From the NCBI GenBank assembly GCA_963576725.1, contig OY755241.1, positions 72,053,041 to 72,117,040 of the forward strand: a stretch of 64,000 nucleotides of DNA, written 5' to 3'. Of the stretch, positions 10,708 to 21,245 are shown one piece after another (within the stretch, counting starts at the first letter, position 1; each line of letters starts with the position of its first letter). This DNA is from Azorinus chamasolen (Eukaryota > Mollusca > Bivalvia > Cardiida > Solecurtidae). The translations under genes were made by a program, and so were the position numbers. Below the pieces are notes generated by a model. The model did no database searches and was not told where the DNA came from. It saw only the letters and a list, made by a program, of their open reading frames with translations.

Positions 10708-10925
10708 AGCCACCATGGATTTAGTGTTACAAAGCAGATGGTTGATTAATGCAGGGCAATAGTAATGCAGAAAGCTCCAATAGGAGCTTTCTGCATTTCT
10801 TTTGACTTGCATTATGCTACCACCTGTCAGACCCATATTTAGACATTTTAATGGTCTACAGGAGCTATTTGATCTGGGTCCACTCTGGAGCATTAGATGA
10901 AGGAAATGGGTTAATGGGACCACTT
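10708..10925. mobile_element. Family E hairpin fragment joined to a C-type half core
   Basis: The 'taatgcagggcaatagtaat' arm and AGAAAGCTCCAATAGGAGC apex are family E. From about 10850, 'tttgatctgggtccactctg' is a C-type right arm ending at GGGTTAA. The termini of E are not clear. Confidence 0.55.
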
Positions 10926-10969
10926 AATAAATGATCATGGGCATCTTTAAAGCAAGTATATTGCTCTCA

Positions 10970-11165
10970 TATCGATGCCTCTGTAAAAATCACTTTTTGA
11001 AACCATTGTGAGGGTAAATAGAGCATTTGCTCCACAGGAGCAATTTATCACAATGGTTTTAGACCTAAGCAATTCAAAAAGTTAACTTTTCTCTAGTTAA
11101 TGCTCCTTTTCGGTAGGCGTATTTAAAGAGTTTGGTCTAAAATAGCCTATGAGGTAATGGATTAA
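10970..11165 (-). mobile_element. Family B MITE, left end lost
   Basis: Carries 'gatgcctctgtaaaaatcac', the 'aaaccattgtg' / 'cacaatggttt' arms, and ends TATGAGGTAATGGATTAA. The left TTAACCC is missing. Confidence 0.8.
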
Positions 11166-11243
11166 TGCAGAATGAAAGTAACTTTCTGACAGGAATGTCA
11201 GTTTTCTGTATAATTGTCATCCTGCATTCATCTACATCCTGCC

Positions 11244-11410
11244 TTAACCGTTAATGTGCGGGACACGAGTCACTAACGTCATTTGCAAACAGTGAAGACC
11301 CAGATGAGAGGGCTCCTTTTTGTTAGAAAAAATCCTAAATATTCACTGTAAGCTTGACCTGTTTGAAGTTTGGAATAGTCCATCTGAAAAGTCAGCGTTG
11401 TAAGGATTAG
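11244..11410 (+). mobile_element. Family F MITE, central deletion
   Basis: Begins TTAACCGTTAATGTGCGGGA and ends GCGTTGTAAGGATTAG. The left hairpin arm 'gacccagatgagagggctcc' is present but its partner is deleted. Confidence 0.7.
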
Positions 11411-11680
11411 TAGTCTACTTAAGACTTATTTTGAGTTGCTGCCGTTGTAGAGCTTTTAAGTAACAATGAAACTCGTGGAAACAGTTTGGAGCTAGATGAA
11501 ACACTTAATAATGTGTGTGTGTCATCAGGATCCAACCTCTTTGCTGCTGGGATTTCTTTTGGAAGAAAGGGGAAGTAAATGAAACATGAAAATTGTAGAA
11601 GTCTTGGAGATGACGTAGTTCATTGCAACAAAAGTGTTAAAGTAGAGATATGCTAGAGATCAGAGGTCCAGAAAAGATGT
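11411..11680. other. No gene; weak family D core near 11478-11545
   Basis: 'aacagtttggagctagatga' and 'atcaggatccaacctctttg' are decayed arms of family D. Nothing else is recognisable. Confidence 0.45.
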
Positions 11681-11742
11681 GTCAATTAAAATAGGAATTA
11701 CTTCTTTATTTGTCAATTAAAATAGGAATTACTTCTTTATTT
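11681..11742 (+). repeat. 31-bp direct duplication
   Basis: GTCAATTAAAATAGGAATTA begins two identical 31-base units at 11681 and 11712. Confidence 0.9.
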
Positions 11743-11825
11743 GTCCACCAACCCCTATGTAGTGGCCACTCTTTAGAATTCTAAAAAGTGGTCACAAAAT
11801 TGGGTTTGGTGGAGAAATGACAATA
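11740..11825. repeat. Palindromic repeat with ccaccaaaccc ends
   Basis: 'ccaccaacccctatgt' at the left pairs with 'attgggtttggtgg' at the right, with 'gtggccactctttagaa' and 'ctaaaaagtggtcac' inside. The same palindrome occurs at 14045-14150 and, rearranged, at 31080-31290. Confidence 0.75.
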
Positions 11826-12345
11826 TTAGTATAGGAGTATGCCCCTGTTGCTCTGTAGAGATTATACATGTACATGTAATTGAAAATAATAATTAACTTG
11901 AATAATAAAAGAAAAGAATTCACACTAGCATGTTTATGTGTTTGTTAGCATCCCCGCCCCCTTCTCCCCAGTTTGTATTTTCACAGTATAAAATTTTACC
12001 GTCATTTTCTATTTCAAAAGTTATATTTGAATATCAGTTAAAACCTCTTAAGAGATTTAGAGATATCATTTGTCTTATCCTGATCCAGATTGTGTTCCCT
12101 TTGTTTTAATGAAATCATGAATATTTATTAGCTGCATGTATACAGTGGTAAATGAACATTTGGACTCGGTTGAAACTGTAGAACCAGAGCTACACAATCA
12201 CTTCAGGAGCTGTCTGATCTGGATCTACTCTTGTTTGTACAGGCATTTAAAGGTGCTATCATTCCTAGATGTCTGAATGTGTAATTCGAAATGCCACATC
12301 TAATTTATTATACCCCACAAAGAAAGTTTTGAGGAGGTATGCAGT

Positions 12346-12522
12346 AAAACCCCTCTAAACTGAATTAAATTTAGTATAAATATCGGTCTTGGAGACGGAT
12401 GGAAGCTTAATGCAGGACGAGTCATGCAGAAAGCTGCATGACTTTCACCCTGCATGAAGCAGCCACCTGCCTAAAAGTGTCTAAATTCTCTACTAAAGGT
12501 TTGGTGTTAAGGGGTACTGAAA
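12346..12522 (+). mobile_element. Family E MITE
   Basis: Starts CAGTAAAACCCCTCTAAAC, followed by the hairpin arms 'gaagcttaatgcaggacga' and 'ctgcatgaagcagcc'. The right end is decayed ('tttggtgttaaggggtactg'). The preceding TA fits the TA target seen in other copies. Confidence 0.75.
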
Positions 12523-12524
12523 GG

Positions 12525-12998
12525 GTAGTGGTGTCGAAAACTGCTCCTTCAATTCGAAACGGAAAGTTATTGCACTAATATTTAATATACATAACCAGAA
12601 ATAGTAGATTGCAAGATGCAAGTTTCAATTGTTTAGTGCCAGGCATTGCAGAATTGCCTCCCCTTGACAAATTGACATGAAACATGGGTAGTTGGTGTCT
12701 CGAAATCCTCCTTAAAATTTGAAAGTTATTTAATTAATACTTGCCATAGGTAATAAATACGAATAGTAGATATGCAGGACGTAATGCTGTGTGTTTATCG
12801 CCAGGAATTGCATAATTGATCATCTCCTTAATCTTAATGATTCAATTAAATTCATATTTGGCATACAAAATAACAATGAAGTAGTAGATGTGCAAAACGC
12901 ATTTTCATGTGTTTAGCGGCATGTATTGTAGAATTATCCCCCCTTCAACTTTGACTTGTATTGTCATTTGGGCCTGTAACATGGGTAGTAGGTGTTGC
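12525..12998. repeat. Diverged tandem repeat, about 150-170 bp, 3 units
   Basis: Each unit holds 'aatagtagat', 'gcca(g)gaattgca' and 'ctcctt', near 12600-12660, 12765-12815 and 12880-12935. 'aacatgggtagt' recurs near 12685 and 12980. No reading frame is conserved. Confidence 0.65.
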
Positions 12999-12999
12999 A

Positions 13000-13019
13000 C
13001 CCCCCCCCCCCCCCCCCCC
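13000..13019 (+). repeat. Poly-C tract, 20 C
   Basis: Uninterrupted run of C at the end of the diverged tandem repeat, followed by 'aaccaccaaccaccc'. The minus strand would be poly-G. Confidence 0.9.
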
Positions 13020-13139
13020 AACCACCAACCACCCAACTTCAGTTTTACTGTAACAGATTTCAATGACAGTTTACACACGTGACTTCTAAGTGAAGGAGTT
13101 AGAATAGTTTTGCACCAAGCCCTCGACATGTACATGACA

Positions 13140-13345
13140 TTTTTGTCAAAACAGAAATTAGAATCAGATCTATATTATCCCATAAGCAAACGGAGCAGAC
13201 CATCATAGCAAAGACATACATACATGTATATGTCTCTGTATTAGTATATGTCCATGACCCAATTAGACGGCATCTAAGCCGTGCTATCTGGGTCTACTTT
13301 GTTTGAAAAGGCATAGAAAGGCGTATTTATGGAGTAAAGGGTTAA
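13140..13345 (+). mobile_element. Family C MITE, left-truncated and interrupted
   Basis: 'agcaaacggagcagacc' starts the left hairpin arm and 'gtgctatctgggtctac' is the right. Between them sits a TACATA/TATGTC-rich microsatellite-like insert. Ends GGAGTAAAGGGTTAA, which is also the start of the next copy. Confidence 0.7.
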
Positions 13346-13580
13346 CCCTGTTCAATATTTATGTAAGAAATTATGCCATTATGAATATTTATTAGCTAGT
13401 TTTTAATAATATAAACTTTCAAGGATTTATTTAGTTACGACACAAACTGCAGAATCGGATCTAGACTATATCATGTGAAAAGCAAAAAGAGCCTATAAGA
13501 GCTCATATAAGAGCCGTCTAATCTGGGTCTACTCTGTTTTAAAATATGTGAAAATGCGTTTATATGAAGGGAAGGGTTAA
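13342..13580 (+). mobile_element. Family C MITE
   Basis: TTAACCCTGTTCAATATTT at the left and GAAGGGAAGGGTTAA at the right. The core is shortened ('gagcctataagagctcat' region). It shares its left TTAA with the preceding element. Confidence 0.75.
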
Positions 13581-13794
13581 ATTTGAAAGGAAGTATTGCA
13601 AACATTTGCAGATGACACGTTTGGAAAATAATTTGTCGAGCAAACAGTGCAGATTTAGCTAGGCACTGGTTGGGTCTAGATTGTTTGCATATTATAATGT
13701 CCCGTATAAGGGACACTATATACAAATAGATTACACTTTTACCTGATAAAAACGTTTTCTGTAAGCACATCAGACATAGACATTATAAAACTTC

Positions 13795-13885
13795 TGAGCC
13801 TGAGTCTGAGATCATTCTAAAGTATCTGAATCTGACCAATCAGATGCTTGAGAATAATCTCAGACTCAAGCAAAAAGCTTTATAA
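13795..13885. repeat. Palindromic repeat H (gtctgagatcattct arms)
   Basis: 'gagtctgagatcattct' pairs with 'agaataatctcagactc' around 'ctgaccaatcagatg'. Related palindromes lie at 23108-23424, 26491-26633 and 32163-32270. Confidence 0.75.
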
Positions 13886-14044
13886 CCTCGGAGCCATATG
13901 GTTCCTACAGGAGTCGTCGTCTTATCTGGGTAAACTCCGCTTAATTGAGTGGAAATGCGGACTATTTGGCCAAGGCAGATGCTACACTCTTTATACCAAC
14001 AGAGGTACAGGTATGATTCATAAATTAAAACATTTTTTCAAGAA

Positions 14045-14150
14045 TAACTCCTTCAATTCTCCACCAAACCCTATGTTGTTGTGATCTTCTTTAGAATCGT
14101 CTCTTCGAGAAAATGTGGTCACAGCCTAGGGTTTGGTGGTGGAAGAAATG
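14045..14150. repeat. Palindromic repeat with ccaccaaaccc ends, copy 2
   Basis: 'ctccaccaaaccctatgt' pairs with 'cctagggtttggtgg', with inner arms 'gtgatcttctttagaa' and 'aaaatgtggtcac'. Same family as 11740-11825. Confidence 0.7.
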
Positions 14151-14419
14151 AGGATTTTAGTGCTTGAGTAGGCACAATTATATGTTGCTTTGTACCACTA
14201 TAGAATTAGCTAAAAGATATTCATAAGAAATTCATAACAAAGGATGAAAAGGTCTTGAGGTTCTCAATTCCCACGTGTAGACATAGACATTATAGCAGTC
14301 TGTTGCTTCTCGATACGACTCTAGTCAAAATTATTTAGACGTTTCGCTTGCTCTTTATATCATTTCATTATCATCTTTTCTCTTTTCTTATAACTTCCAT
14401 TCTACCTTCAACTTTTAAT

Positions 14420-15785
14420 CAAAGCGCCGCATGCGCTGTAGGCCTGGGTATAAGAAGGGTTGATCGTGTGTTCAAGAAGTTTTGGGGTTTAATTATCCAT
14501 GTAAACAATACAAAGTCAAATAACTCTGCAGAAAATCATCGGGTCGGGACAGGAAAAAGATATATGACCAAACATTTTCCAGAAACACCGCGGACAACAT
14601 TGTTCATGTAAAAAATCAAACTGGGACAGGAATAAGATATGCACAACTAGGCATGGTGCTGATTAATCCTATAAAGTTTCGATGAAAATCTTACCAAAGT
14701 TTTGGAGAAACCGCGTGGACAAACAAAATCAGACTGACGGACGTTCTAACTTATGTACACTTGTTGGGCAGTTCCTTTGTTTTAATTAACTAATTCTCTC
14801 CTACTGGCGCCTTTTGAACATTTCTAAAATTATGCTTTTCTATAGTTACTGCTCCTTTTCGATAGATTAATTAAAAAATGTTGTCAGGATGCTTGGCGAT
14901 GCCCTACTTACAAGACACAGATTCATACCTCAAAATAACTAGTAGCAATCATTGGTGTTAGCTCCAGTCTAAGCATTTGTAGCCTATATAGTTTTCATAT
15001 ACTGAGTAAGGTCAGGAAATTAGCATATTAACAGTTTTTTAATTCATATTAACCATTTCGATTGACCAACCGCTTCACAAATTCAAATATATACAAAGGA
15101 CTAATTTTTATGAGGTATTAAATGAAACAAAATGAAGTTTAGAAGTGATATAACTTTGATACACAACGAATTATTACTAACAGTCAAAAAGGGAGATAAT
15201 CCTGTATATATATATATATATACAGAGATACATCAAATCGCTTACCTAGCGATATATGCTACTACAGGTTTTCTTGACAGAGGTTGGCTCTAAAATAGTC
15301 TAGGGGGAATGAGTTAAATGTACCCAACAAGGCCACAAAAGTACTGAACAATATCTATAGATGGAATGAATAGAATTTAGCGTTATCTATTGCTCTCCAT
15401 ACATTCCGTTCAATTCAACCAAGCTTTTCCGTAAGTAATCGGACGTTTCCGTACAATTTCGCATTATATATGTGCACTATGCTGTGCGTAGAAATCTGTA
15501 GGTATGAAATAATGCATTTATATGCCAAACTCCCACTTATTGTTTTTTTCACTCTTAAAATCACATTTTTACCAAGTTTTATTAGTAAATGTTAACAAAC
15601 TTTAATTGTTGAAGCCCAAACAAATTGGAACTTCACCGATATATTTGCTTAAGCGTATTGCATTTTGTGCAAAGGGTAAATCGCACTTTTACTCGGTTTT
15701 CTTCGGAAATGTTTGGGCAGAGGTTGAAATTATGGCATGACTACTATGGCCTTCGGCTTGTCAAGCCAACCCAGGCCAAAAATGG
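14420..15785 (+). repeat. Dispersed 1.4-kb repeat, copy 1
   Basis: The segment reappears in reverse orientation at 61697-63425. Shared landmarks are 'gtaggcctgggtataagaag' (14440), two units with 'ctgcagaaaatcat', 'tagcaatcattggtgttag', 'aatttcgcattatatatgtg' and 'ggccttcggcttgtcaagcc' (15748). It contains a decayed family B half (14790-14875) and a short TA run (15207-15221). The 72- and 87-codon ORFs here are not preserved in the other copy. Confidence 0.85.
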
Positions 15786-16104
15786 AATAGAAAACGAAAC
15801 AACAAAATACATCATGAGATACGTCGACCCACGATTAACATAGAGCTCAAATATTATTAAGATACATCGAACGATGAAGTTTTCATGAAACATTGAACAA
15901 CATTACTCTGTAGTACCTGAAGCACGCTGACGTTACTTAAACGTCAAAGTCTAGTGTCTGGTTAACTTTCTCGACGTAATCACCACCTGTGGCCACAAAC
16001 TTGTAATGTCCATATACCCATTGGTCAAATGTTACGTTAAAACTATCCTTACTGAAGTATGAACTTAGTTCATGTCTTCTTGTGCAATTCTAAAGAGGTT
16101 TGTA
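15786..16104. other. No recognised feature
   Basis: AT-rich DNA between the dispersed repeat and the SINE. I see no exon or element here. Confidence 0.4.
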
Positions 16105-16411
16105 GGTGGCGGTGGTCTAGTGGTAACGCGCTTGACTATCAGTCCGGAGGTCCGGGATTCAAATCCCGGTCCCTCCCGGAAATTTCAGAGACGCTTTACC
16201 GTGTCTCCCACCCGCACATCCTCTCCAACCAGGGGTTAAAATGGGTACCTGTGAGGGTCACTCGCCGGTACTGCGGCTGCATGATTGCGCCATATGTTAG
16301 CAGTGCTAAATATTGTAGGCCAATGACTCAATGACCAGGGAAGTAAATGTACAGTCGACTGAGTGGTCATTCGGACTGAAAGTAGACTATAACTAGGTAC
16401 TTTTTTGTTTC
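16105..16411 (+). mobile_element. tRNA-derived SINE, copy 1
   Basis: The head has a box A-like GTGGTCTAGTGGTAACGC and a box B-like GGGATTCAAATCCC, with stem CCGGG/CCCGG at 16150-16172. An unrelated body follows to 'gactataactaggtact'. A reverse copy lies at 48246-48503 and shares body phrases, which makes this a SINE rather than a lone tRNA gene. A 91-codon ORF over it is rejected. Confidence 0.85.
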
Positions 16412-16525
16412 AAACCGTTGGCCTCTAAGTTCCTTCTTCAGAACAGGGAACAGACAAAAGTCCAAAGTAGCTAAATTTCGTCGGCAAACACTGAGGTTCT
16501 ACCATCTCCATACAGGTCGTGCCAA

Positions 16526-16625
16526 TTGTAGACCTACAGAACAGAACAGAACAGATCCTTTATTTTCGTCACACTTTACATAAAAGTAACAACATGTGAG
16601 CTTAAAGAGGAAAACATAAATCACA
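16526..16625 (-). mobile_element. LINE-type 3' tail
   Basis: On the minus strand, 'gaaaataaaggatctgttct' ends in repeated GTTCT units. AATAAA followed by a short microsatellite is usual for CR1-like LINE 3' ends (established knowledge; assignment inferred). Confidence 0.55.
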
Positions 16626-16639
16626 AAGAATAATACCAA

Positions 16640-17060
16640 ACCTTAAGAATATTAATGTCGTGTACTGAGCGTCTCGGATAACCGCGTCACCGAATCCCTG
16701 GCGACACTTCCCCGGCCCACCCAACGAACCCCGAAACCCACCAACAGCCCCAAGGCAGAAGACGAACCCCGATGCCAAACCTCACCCGAACCCGACAACA
16801 GGCGCAAACCCCCACCAACCCCCACTGCAAAGAAATCTCCAAGCGAGCGATCCCCACAATTGGGATCAACGAGGAAAACCCGCGCCCGCTGCCGGATCCC
16901 AGCGAAATCCCGCCCCAGAACCCGCCCCCGCCCCGAGACGGCCGAAGCGAGCCCGAGCGCGGGTGGAAAAAATTCAAAACAGTATTCAATGTACCGAAAA
17001 TTCAGCAACACAGCCACCCGAAAAGCACAGTACAAGTATATAGGTATATAGTCGTTGAGT
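16640..17060. other. GC-rich island, possibly retroelement coding remnant
   Basis: 16670-16970 is far richer in G+C than all surrounding DNA and is open in several frames on both strands (about 134 codons plus, 139 codons minus). The plus frame is rich in P, R, K, S and T and looks like a disordered basic protein. The minus frame would run into the LINE tail at 16526-16625. I recognise no domain in either frame. It could be the 3' part of a LINE, a gene remnant or a CpG island. Confidence 0.4.
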
Positions 17061-17647
17061 AGATATTGCAAACTGACTGAGCAATTTTCTTCAAAATAGG
17101 TCTAGATCTATATTGATCCGGAGTCAGCCGCACAAAAAGTCCAACAGGTGATCAAGGAATAAAAATCAACATCCAATTAATGAAAAGAAATCCACATGGG
17201 GATCACACGGGGTATGCAAAATGCATGTCAAAATTTACACTTGTTTAACCTTAATCAACTATTGAAGTCCATGCAACTGACCTCCGGACAAATATTTTAA
17301 GATTCGGCATAGATCTAGTAGATCAAGAACTAGAAAAAAATACACTAGATATGTGATCATTTTAACCTTGTAAGAAACATTTGATTCCTGAAAGCAGTGT
17401 AAATTTATGACCACCTTGCCACTTAATGAGACCTCTGATAAGGGTCTACACTGCTTGCAAAATTCATAAGTTCTTACGAAGTCTACTTATACATGTAGTT
17501 GATTATGGTGACTTAAATGGCGTCAGGAATTCCTAGAGGACGAGTACTATTTTTATGAATTGGAGATTCCCTTGTGACATATTTGTGACGTATGTACACG
17601 CGTCATAAAAATACGTAATACATATGTACTAATAAACGGTGCTACAG
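17061..17647. other. No gene; weak hairpin core near 17398-17462
   Basis: 'gaccaccttgccacttaatg' with 'aagggtctacactgcttgc' is a decayed MITE core. The rest is unassigned. Confidence 0.4.
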
Positions 17648-18150
17648 ACTATGGAGCGGTATTTGGGCCAAAATTATAGTTCTAAGAAGCTACACGCCTT
17701 ATTCTACATGCCTCATTCTATATTCTTAATTCTTATCGCTAAACGCTAAATGTTTCAACTCAAATTATTACGAAACTAACTCACCAAATACTAGCTCTAC
17801 TTGATCTGCCTCATTCTATATTCTTCATTCTATATTCTTAATTCTTATCGCTAAACGCTAAATGTTTCAACTCAAATTATTCCGAAACTAACTCACCAAA
17901 TACTAGCTCTACTTGATCTCAACCCACCAAATACTAGCTCTACTTTATCTCAGAAGCTAACCGCCTTATTCTACATGCCTCATTCTAAATTCTTAATTCT
18001 TATCGCTAAATGTTTCAACTCAAATTATTACGAAACTTACTCACAAAATACTAGCTCTACTTGATGACAACGTTAAATTTAGTAATTGTAGAAAATCATT
18101 TTTAATCATTGAAAGTCATTGTAAGGTAAAGAATATAATTATAGAGGATA
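17648..18150 (+). mobile_element. Left arm of a 3.5-kb inverted-repeat element
   Basis: 'gactatggagcggtatttgg', 'tcttatcgctaaacgctaaa', 'accaaatactagctct' and 'tgtagaaaatcat' recur in reverse complement at 20600-21105 in mirrored order. The arm carries an internal array of ATTCTATATTCTTCATT-type units and repeated 'aactcaccaaatactagc' blocks, which differ in copy number between arms. Confidence 0.85.
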
Positions 18151-18830
18151 TTTGTTATTTTCGGTGGAAGATCGAAATTTATTTCATCGAGAGAACACCA
18201 GACGGTATATTTTCACGAGTGGCGAGGGTTATGTTGTATGACGTCATTTTGTATATCTGACAATAAAACTAAAAGAAAACTGTGTTGGCATTACTGCGCG
18301 TCATCTTTACGTCATAAATTCTGAAGGGTGGTGATCCCTCGAAAGCAAAAATTGCAACACAAAAAGAGAAAATTGCAGACTCGGTTTTATTGAGTCTGTT
18401 CATGAGCAGTAATTGAAAGTGCAACACTGCTCACGCCCCCTAGCACCGGCTTAAGCGGTATAAGTCATATAAGCGGGTCATAAGTCCCCCTGTCGAAATA
18501 AAGAACCCAAAGCAGATCAAGTTAGTAACGTATTGCGCTGCAAACTTATACACGTTCATAAGCAATAGTAATTCAAAAACGGTGGTAAATGTACGTCTTT
18601 CTTTGTTGCCATATCGAAGTACAACAAACTCTTATCGTTACGACGAATATGTGTCTTAAGGTGTCGAAATAAGGGCCTTTTACTTTACATATAAACAGAG
18701 GTGTCAAACCGAGTATTTTAGCAAAAAACATTTGGGCGTTTCGAGAAAGCAAACACGCTAACATTTGGTTTGTTTATATAGAATCTATGCTTTTTGTATG
18801 AATGAATTGGTGATAACGAATGGTATCTGT
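18151..18830. other. Unassigned interior of the inverted-repeat element
   Basis: Includes TGACGTCA-like sites near 18239 and 18311, a short hairpin-like stretch near 18445-18480 ('cggcttaagcggtataag'), and a 63-codon minus-strand ORF at 18573-18764 with no recognised motif. This is the least repeat-like part of the element. Confidence 0.45.
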
Positions 18831-19082
18831 AACCTTTCCCTCATATGACCGACTTTTGACTCCTGCAAACAGAGCAGACCCATATCAGACGGCTCCTATA
18901 GGAGCCGTTTGACCTGGGTCTACTCTGTTTGATTATGAAACAATGTAGATCTGATTCTAATGTTTCTACCACTTGTTCGTGATGCCATGATAAAATACAT
19001 CTAGATCTAGGATCTAGATCTAGATCTAATTCATATTCTAACATTCATGATTTTTACATGAATAGATGGGGGAAAGTGTCAA
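18830..19082 (-). mobile_element. Family C MITE
   Basis: Core hairpin 18866-18930 (GCAAACAGAGCAGACCCATA with its partner). Ends AACCTTTCCCTC and GGGGGAAAGTGTCAAC. It contains a short GATCTAGATCTA run near 19000-19025. Confidence 0.75.
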
Positions 19083-19391
19083 CCTTTACCATACTATGAG
19101 TAAATCCAAGATTGATTTTGCATGCAGTTTGGATCTAGATCAGACACCGGGTGGTTCAGTGCGGCATCAGTATTCAAGCTGATTGACACCCAAGTGCATA
19201 TAGTGAAGAAAGAATATAAAATGTCTGATCGGGGTCTGCTCTGTTTGCTTATGGACTGGTTAGATCTGATTCTACAGTTTCTGCCATGGCTAAAAGTCCA
19301 TGTGTTCACATCAGCCATTTTAAACACTATTCTAATTGATTTTCATGACGTCATTATTTCCTATATGAATATTCAATAGGTACAGGGTTAA
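19081..19391 (-). mobile_element. Family C MITE with foreign left core
   Basis: Begins AACCTTTACC and ends ACAGGGTTAA. The left half of the core is a family D-like 'cagtttggatctagatcaga', whereas the right half is C-like 'gatcggggtctgctctgttt'. An 85-codon ORF is an accident of the repeat. Confidence 0.65.
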
Positions 19392-19489
19392 TCGGAGAGC
19401 TATCACTGGTGCTTGATTGCCTGTATACAGTTTGTGCACAGTAGCAGATCTCTACAATTAATAAACAGCAGCCTTCTAATCAGGATTTA

Positions 19490-19620
19490 CCCGTCTAAAC
19501 CGGACGCTAAATTCAGTATAAATAGCAGTCTTGGAGACAAGTATCAGTTTAAGGCAGCGTGAAATTCATGCAGAAAGCTCCTCTAGGAGCTGTCTGCATG
19601 AGAGGGTTTACTGGACTATC
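19490..19620. mobile_element. Family E MITE, decayed ends
   Basis: Contains 'taaattcagtataaatag', the arm 'gaaattcatgcagaaagctc' and apex CTCCTCTAGGAGC, and closes with 'gagggtttactgg'. Confidence 0.6.
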
Positions 19621-19724
19621 AGGTAAAGGGTTAACTTCCATCTTTCAAGTCTGAATTTTCACAGTGGAACATCAGTTTTTAACTATGGAGTCCACGCAGT
19701 GTGAAAGGCTTACACTGCTAGAAC

Positions 19725-19800
19725 TTTTTGAATGACAGACTGCATATCCTGATCAGAATGCTCCTTTAGGAGTCCTCTGATCTGGGTCGACACTGCGTGT
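19725..19800. mobile_element. Hairpin core of C/F type
   Basis: 'tcagaatgctcctttaggag' with flanking 'gacagactgcatatcctga' and 'tctgggtcgacactgcgtg'. The outer ends are decayed. Confidence 0.5.
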
Positions 19801-19837
19801 ATATGTCCAATGTAATAAGCTCGCGTGGGTGTATGTA

Positions 19838-20363
19838 TTATCCCTTCCCATCCAATAACCGCCTTTTAGGTCTGTGCAAACATAGTAGACCCATATCAGA
19901 CGGCTCCTAAGGAAGCTGTTTGAACAGGGTCCAATTTGTTTGCTTATGGAAACATAACAGTGCTGATTCTGCAGTTTCTATCCATTACCAATCAAGAGTG
20001 TGTTTGTGAAACACTTATACCCCCGACCTTTGACCCTGAAGGATGACATTGACCTTTTACCCATGGACCAGGGAGTTGAACGCGACATATCGTCTTTTTG
20101 TGGTGAACATTTGTGCCAGGTTATTTTGAAATCAATTCACAGAAAAAAGTTACAGAAGGGACGCGAAATTTGCGACGGACAGATGGACGGACAGACAGAC
20201 AGGCGGGTGGAAGGACAGACGGAAGGACGGACAATGCGATTACTATATGCCCGCCGTTGGGGGACATAAAAAATCATGTGTCCACATATCATTGTTAAAA
20301 ATCAGCTAATACATATTCATGGTAGCATTATTTTTACATGAATATTCAACAGGGAAGGATTAA
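19838..20363 (-). mobile_element. Family C MITE split by a hairpin-tailed element
   Basis: The left part, 19838-19989, has the core hairpin and 'cagtttctatccattacc'. The right part, 20273-20363, resumes with 'ttaaaaatcagctaatacat' and 'ttacatgaatattcaac' and ends GGGAAGGATTAA. The intervening 283 bases are a different element, so the MITE is the older insertion. Confidence 0.85.
19990..20272 (+). mobile_element. Tandem-repeat/microsatellite/hairpin element, short form
   Basis: Starts 'gtgtttgtgaaacact', has one 'gacctttgaccctgaaggat' unit, then an ACGG/ACAG run (20178-20235), and ends in the stem 'atgcccgccgttggggg' with 'cataaa'. It is the same family as 29395-30955, with a single repeat unit. 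Two overlapping plus ORFs are spurious. Confidence 0.8.
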
Positions 20364-20486
20364 ACTCCAATATTAATAATTTGAGTTGAAGCATTACCGT
20401 TTACCGATTTGCAATTCAGACTTTAGAAATATAGTCATGAAGCATTAAGCGTTAACAACTAACATTCCAAAAGAAAAAAAATGTAA

Positions 20487-20553
20487 CGCTGCCGTGATTT
20501 GAACCACCAACCATCAATACCAAAACTGCTTTACCCACTCGGCCACGGCCGCA
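20487..20553 (-). tRNA. tRNA-like sequence (Ser/Leu-type box A), probable pseudogene
   Basis: On the minus strand, GCGGCCGTGGCCGAGTGGGT has the start and box A of a Ser/Leu-type tRNA, and GTGGTTCAAATCAC resembles box B. The acceptor halves GCGGCCG and CGGCAGC pair at six of seven positions. A run of eight T (20474-20481) follows as a pol III terminator. The anticodon arm and T arm do not fold properly, so it is likely a tRNA-derived relic. Confidence 0.45.
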
Positions 20554-20599
20554 TATTGTCTGCTTTGGAGGAATTTTACTTATATATAAATCTAAATTT

Positions 20600-21105
20600 A
20601 GACATGTCGAATCGAGGATGGCACCCTATTAACAAAATAAACGCTTTATATTCTGTACATAACAACGATTTTCAATGATAAACAATGATTTTCTACAATC
20701 TTACTAATTAATACCGTTTAATGTTTTCATCGCGTAGTGTAGCTAGAGCTAGTATTTGGTGAGTTAGTTTCGTAATAATTTGAGTTGAAACGTTTAGCGT
20801 TTAGCGATAAGAATTAAGAATATAGAATGAAGAATATAGAATGAAAAATGAAGAATATAGAATGAAGAATATAGAATGAAGAATATAGAATGAGGCATGT
20901 AGAATAAGGCGGCTAGCTTCTGAGATTGCGAATGAAATATAAGATTTTTGAAAAACGGAAAAGACAACTAAAATAGAAGTATTAAATAGATAAATTGTAT
21001 TTAACGACATCGAAATGAGTATCTTAATTAAAAAATAGCACGTAGATAACAGTATTCGCTTAGTAAAATCAAAACTATAATTTTGACCCAATTACTGCTC
21101 CATAA
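20600..21105 (-). mobile_element. Right arm of the 3.5-kb inverted-repeat element
   Basis: Mirror image of 17648-18150: 'gattttctacaat', 'agagctagtatttggtgagt', 'tttagcgtttagcgataaga', repeated 'agaatatagaatgaa', 'gaataaggcggctagcttct' and 'aaactataattttgaccc'. About 120 extra bases (20935-21060) lie between the last two blocks. The 96-codon minus ORF is produced by the GAATATAGAAT array. Confidence 0.85.
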
Positions 21106-21164
21106 CAGACAAGCAATCTAGATAATTATAATCAAGAGCACAAGTCAAAATGGATATTTTAAGA

Positions 21165-21245
21165 GATGATGGTCAAACAGAGTGTACCAGTGATAAGAGA
21201 GCTCCTTTGAGAGCCCTCCGATCAGGATCTGCACTGTGTGCAGGA
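21165..21245. mobile_element. Hairpin core of C/F type
   Basis: 'gtgataagagagctccttt' and 'agccctccgatcaggatct' form the arms, flanked by 'caaacagagtgtacc' and 'gcactgtgtgc'. Confidence 0.5.

Noticed and set aside
16059..16334. 91-codon ORF starting near 16059
   Set aside because: It covers the tRNA-derived SINE head and body. The inverted copy at 48246 does not keep the frame.
20113..20298. Small ORFs rich in DGRTDR peptides
   Set aside because: Translation of the ACGG/ACAG microsatellite of the hairpin-tailed element.
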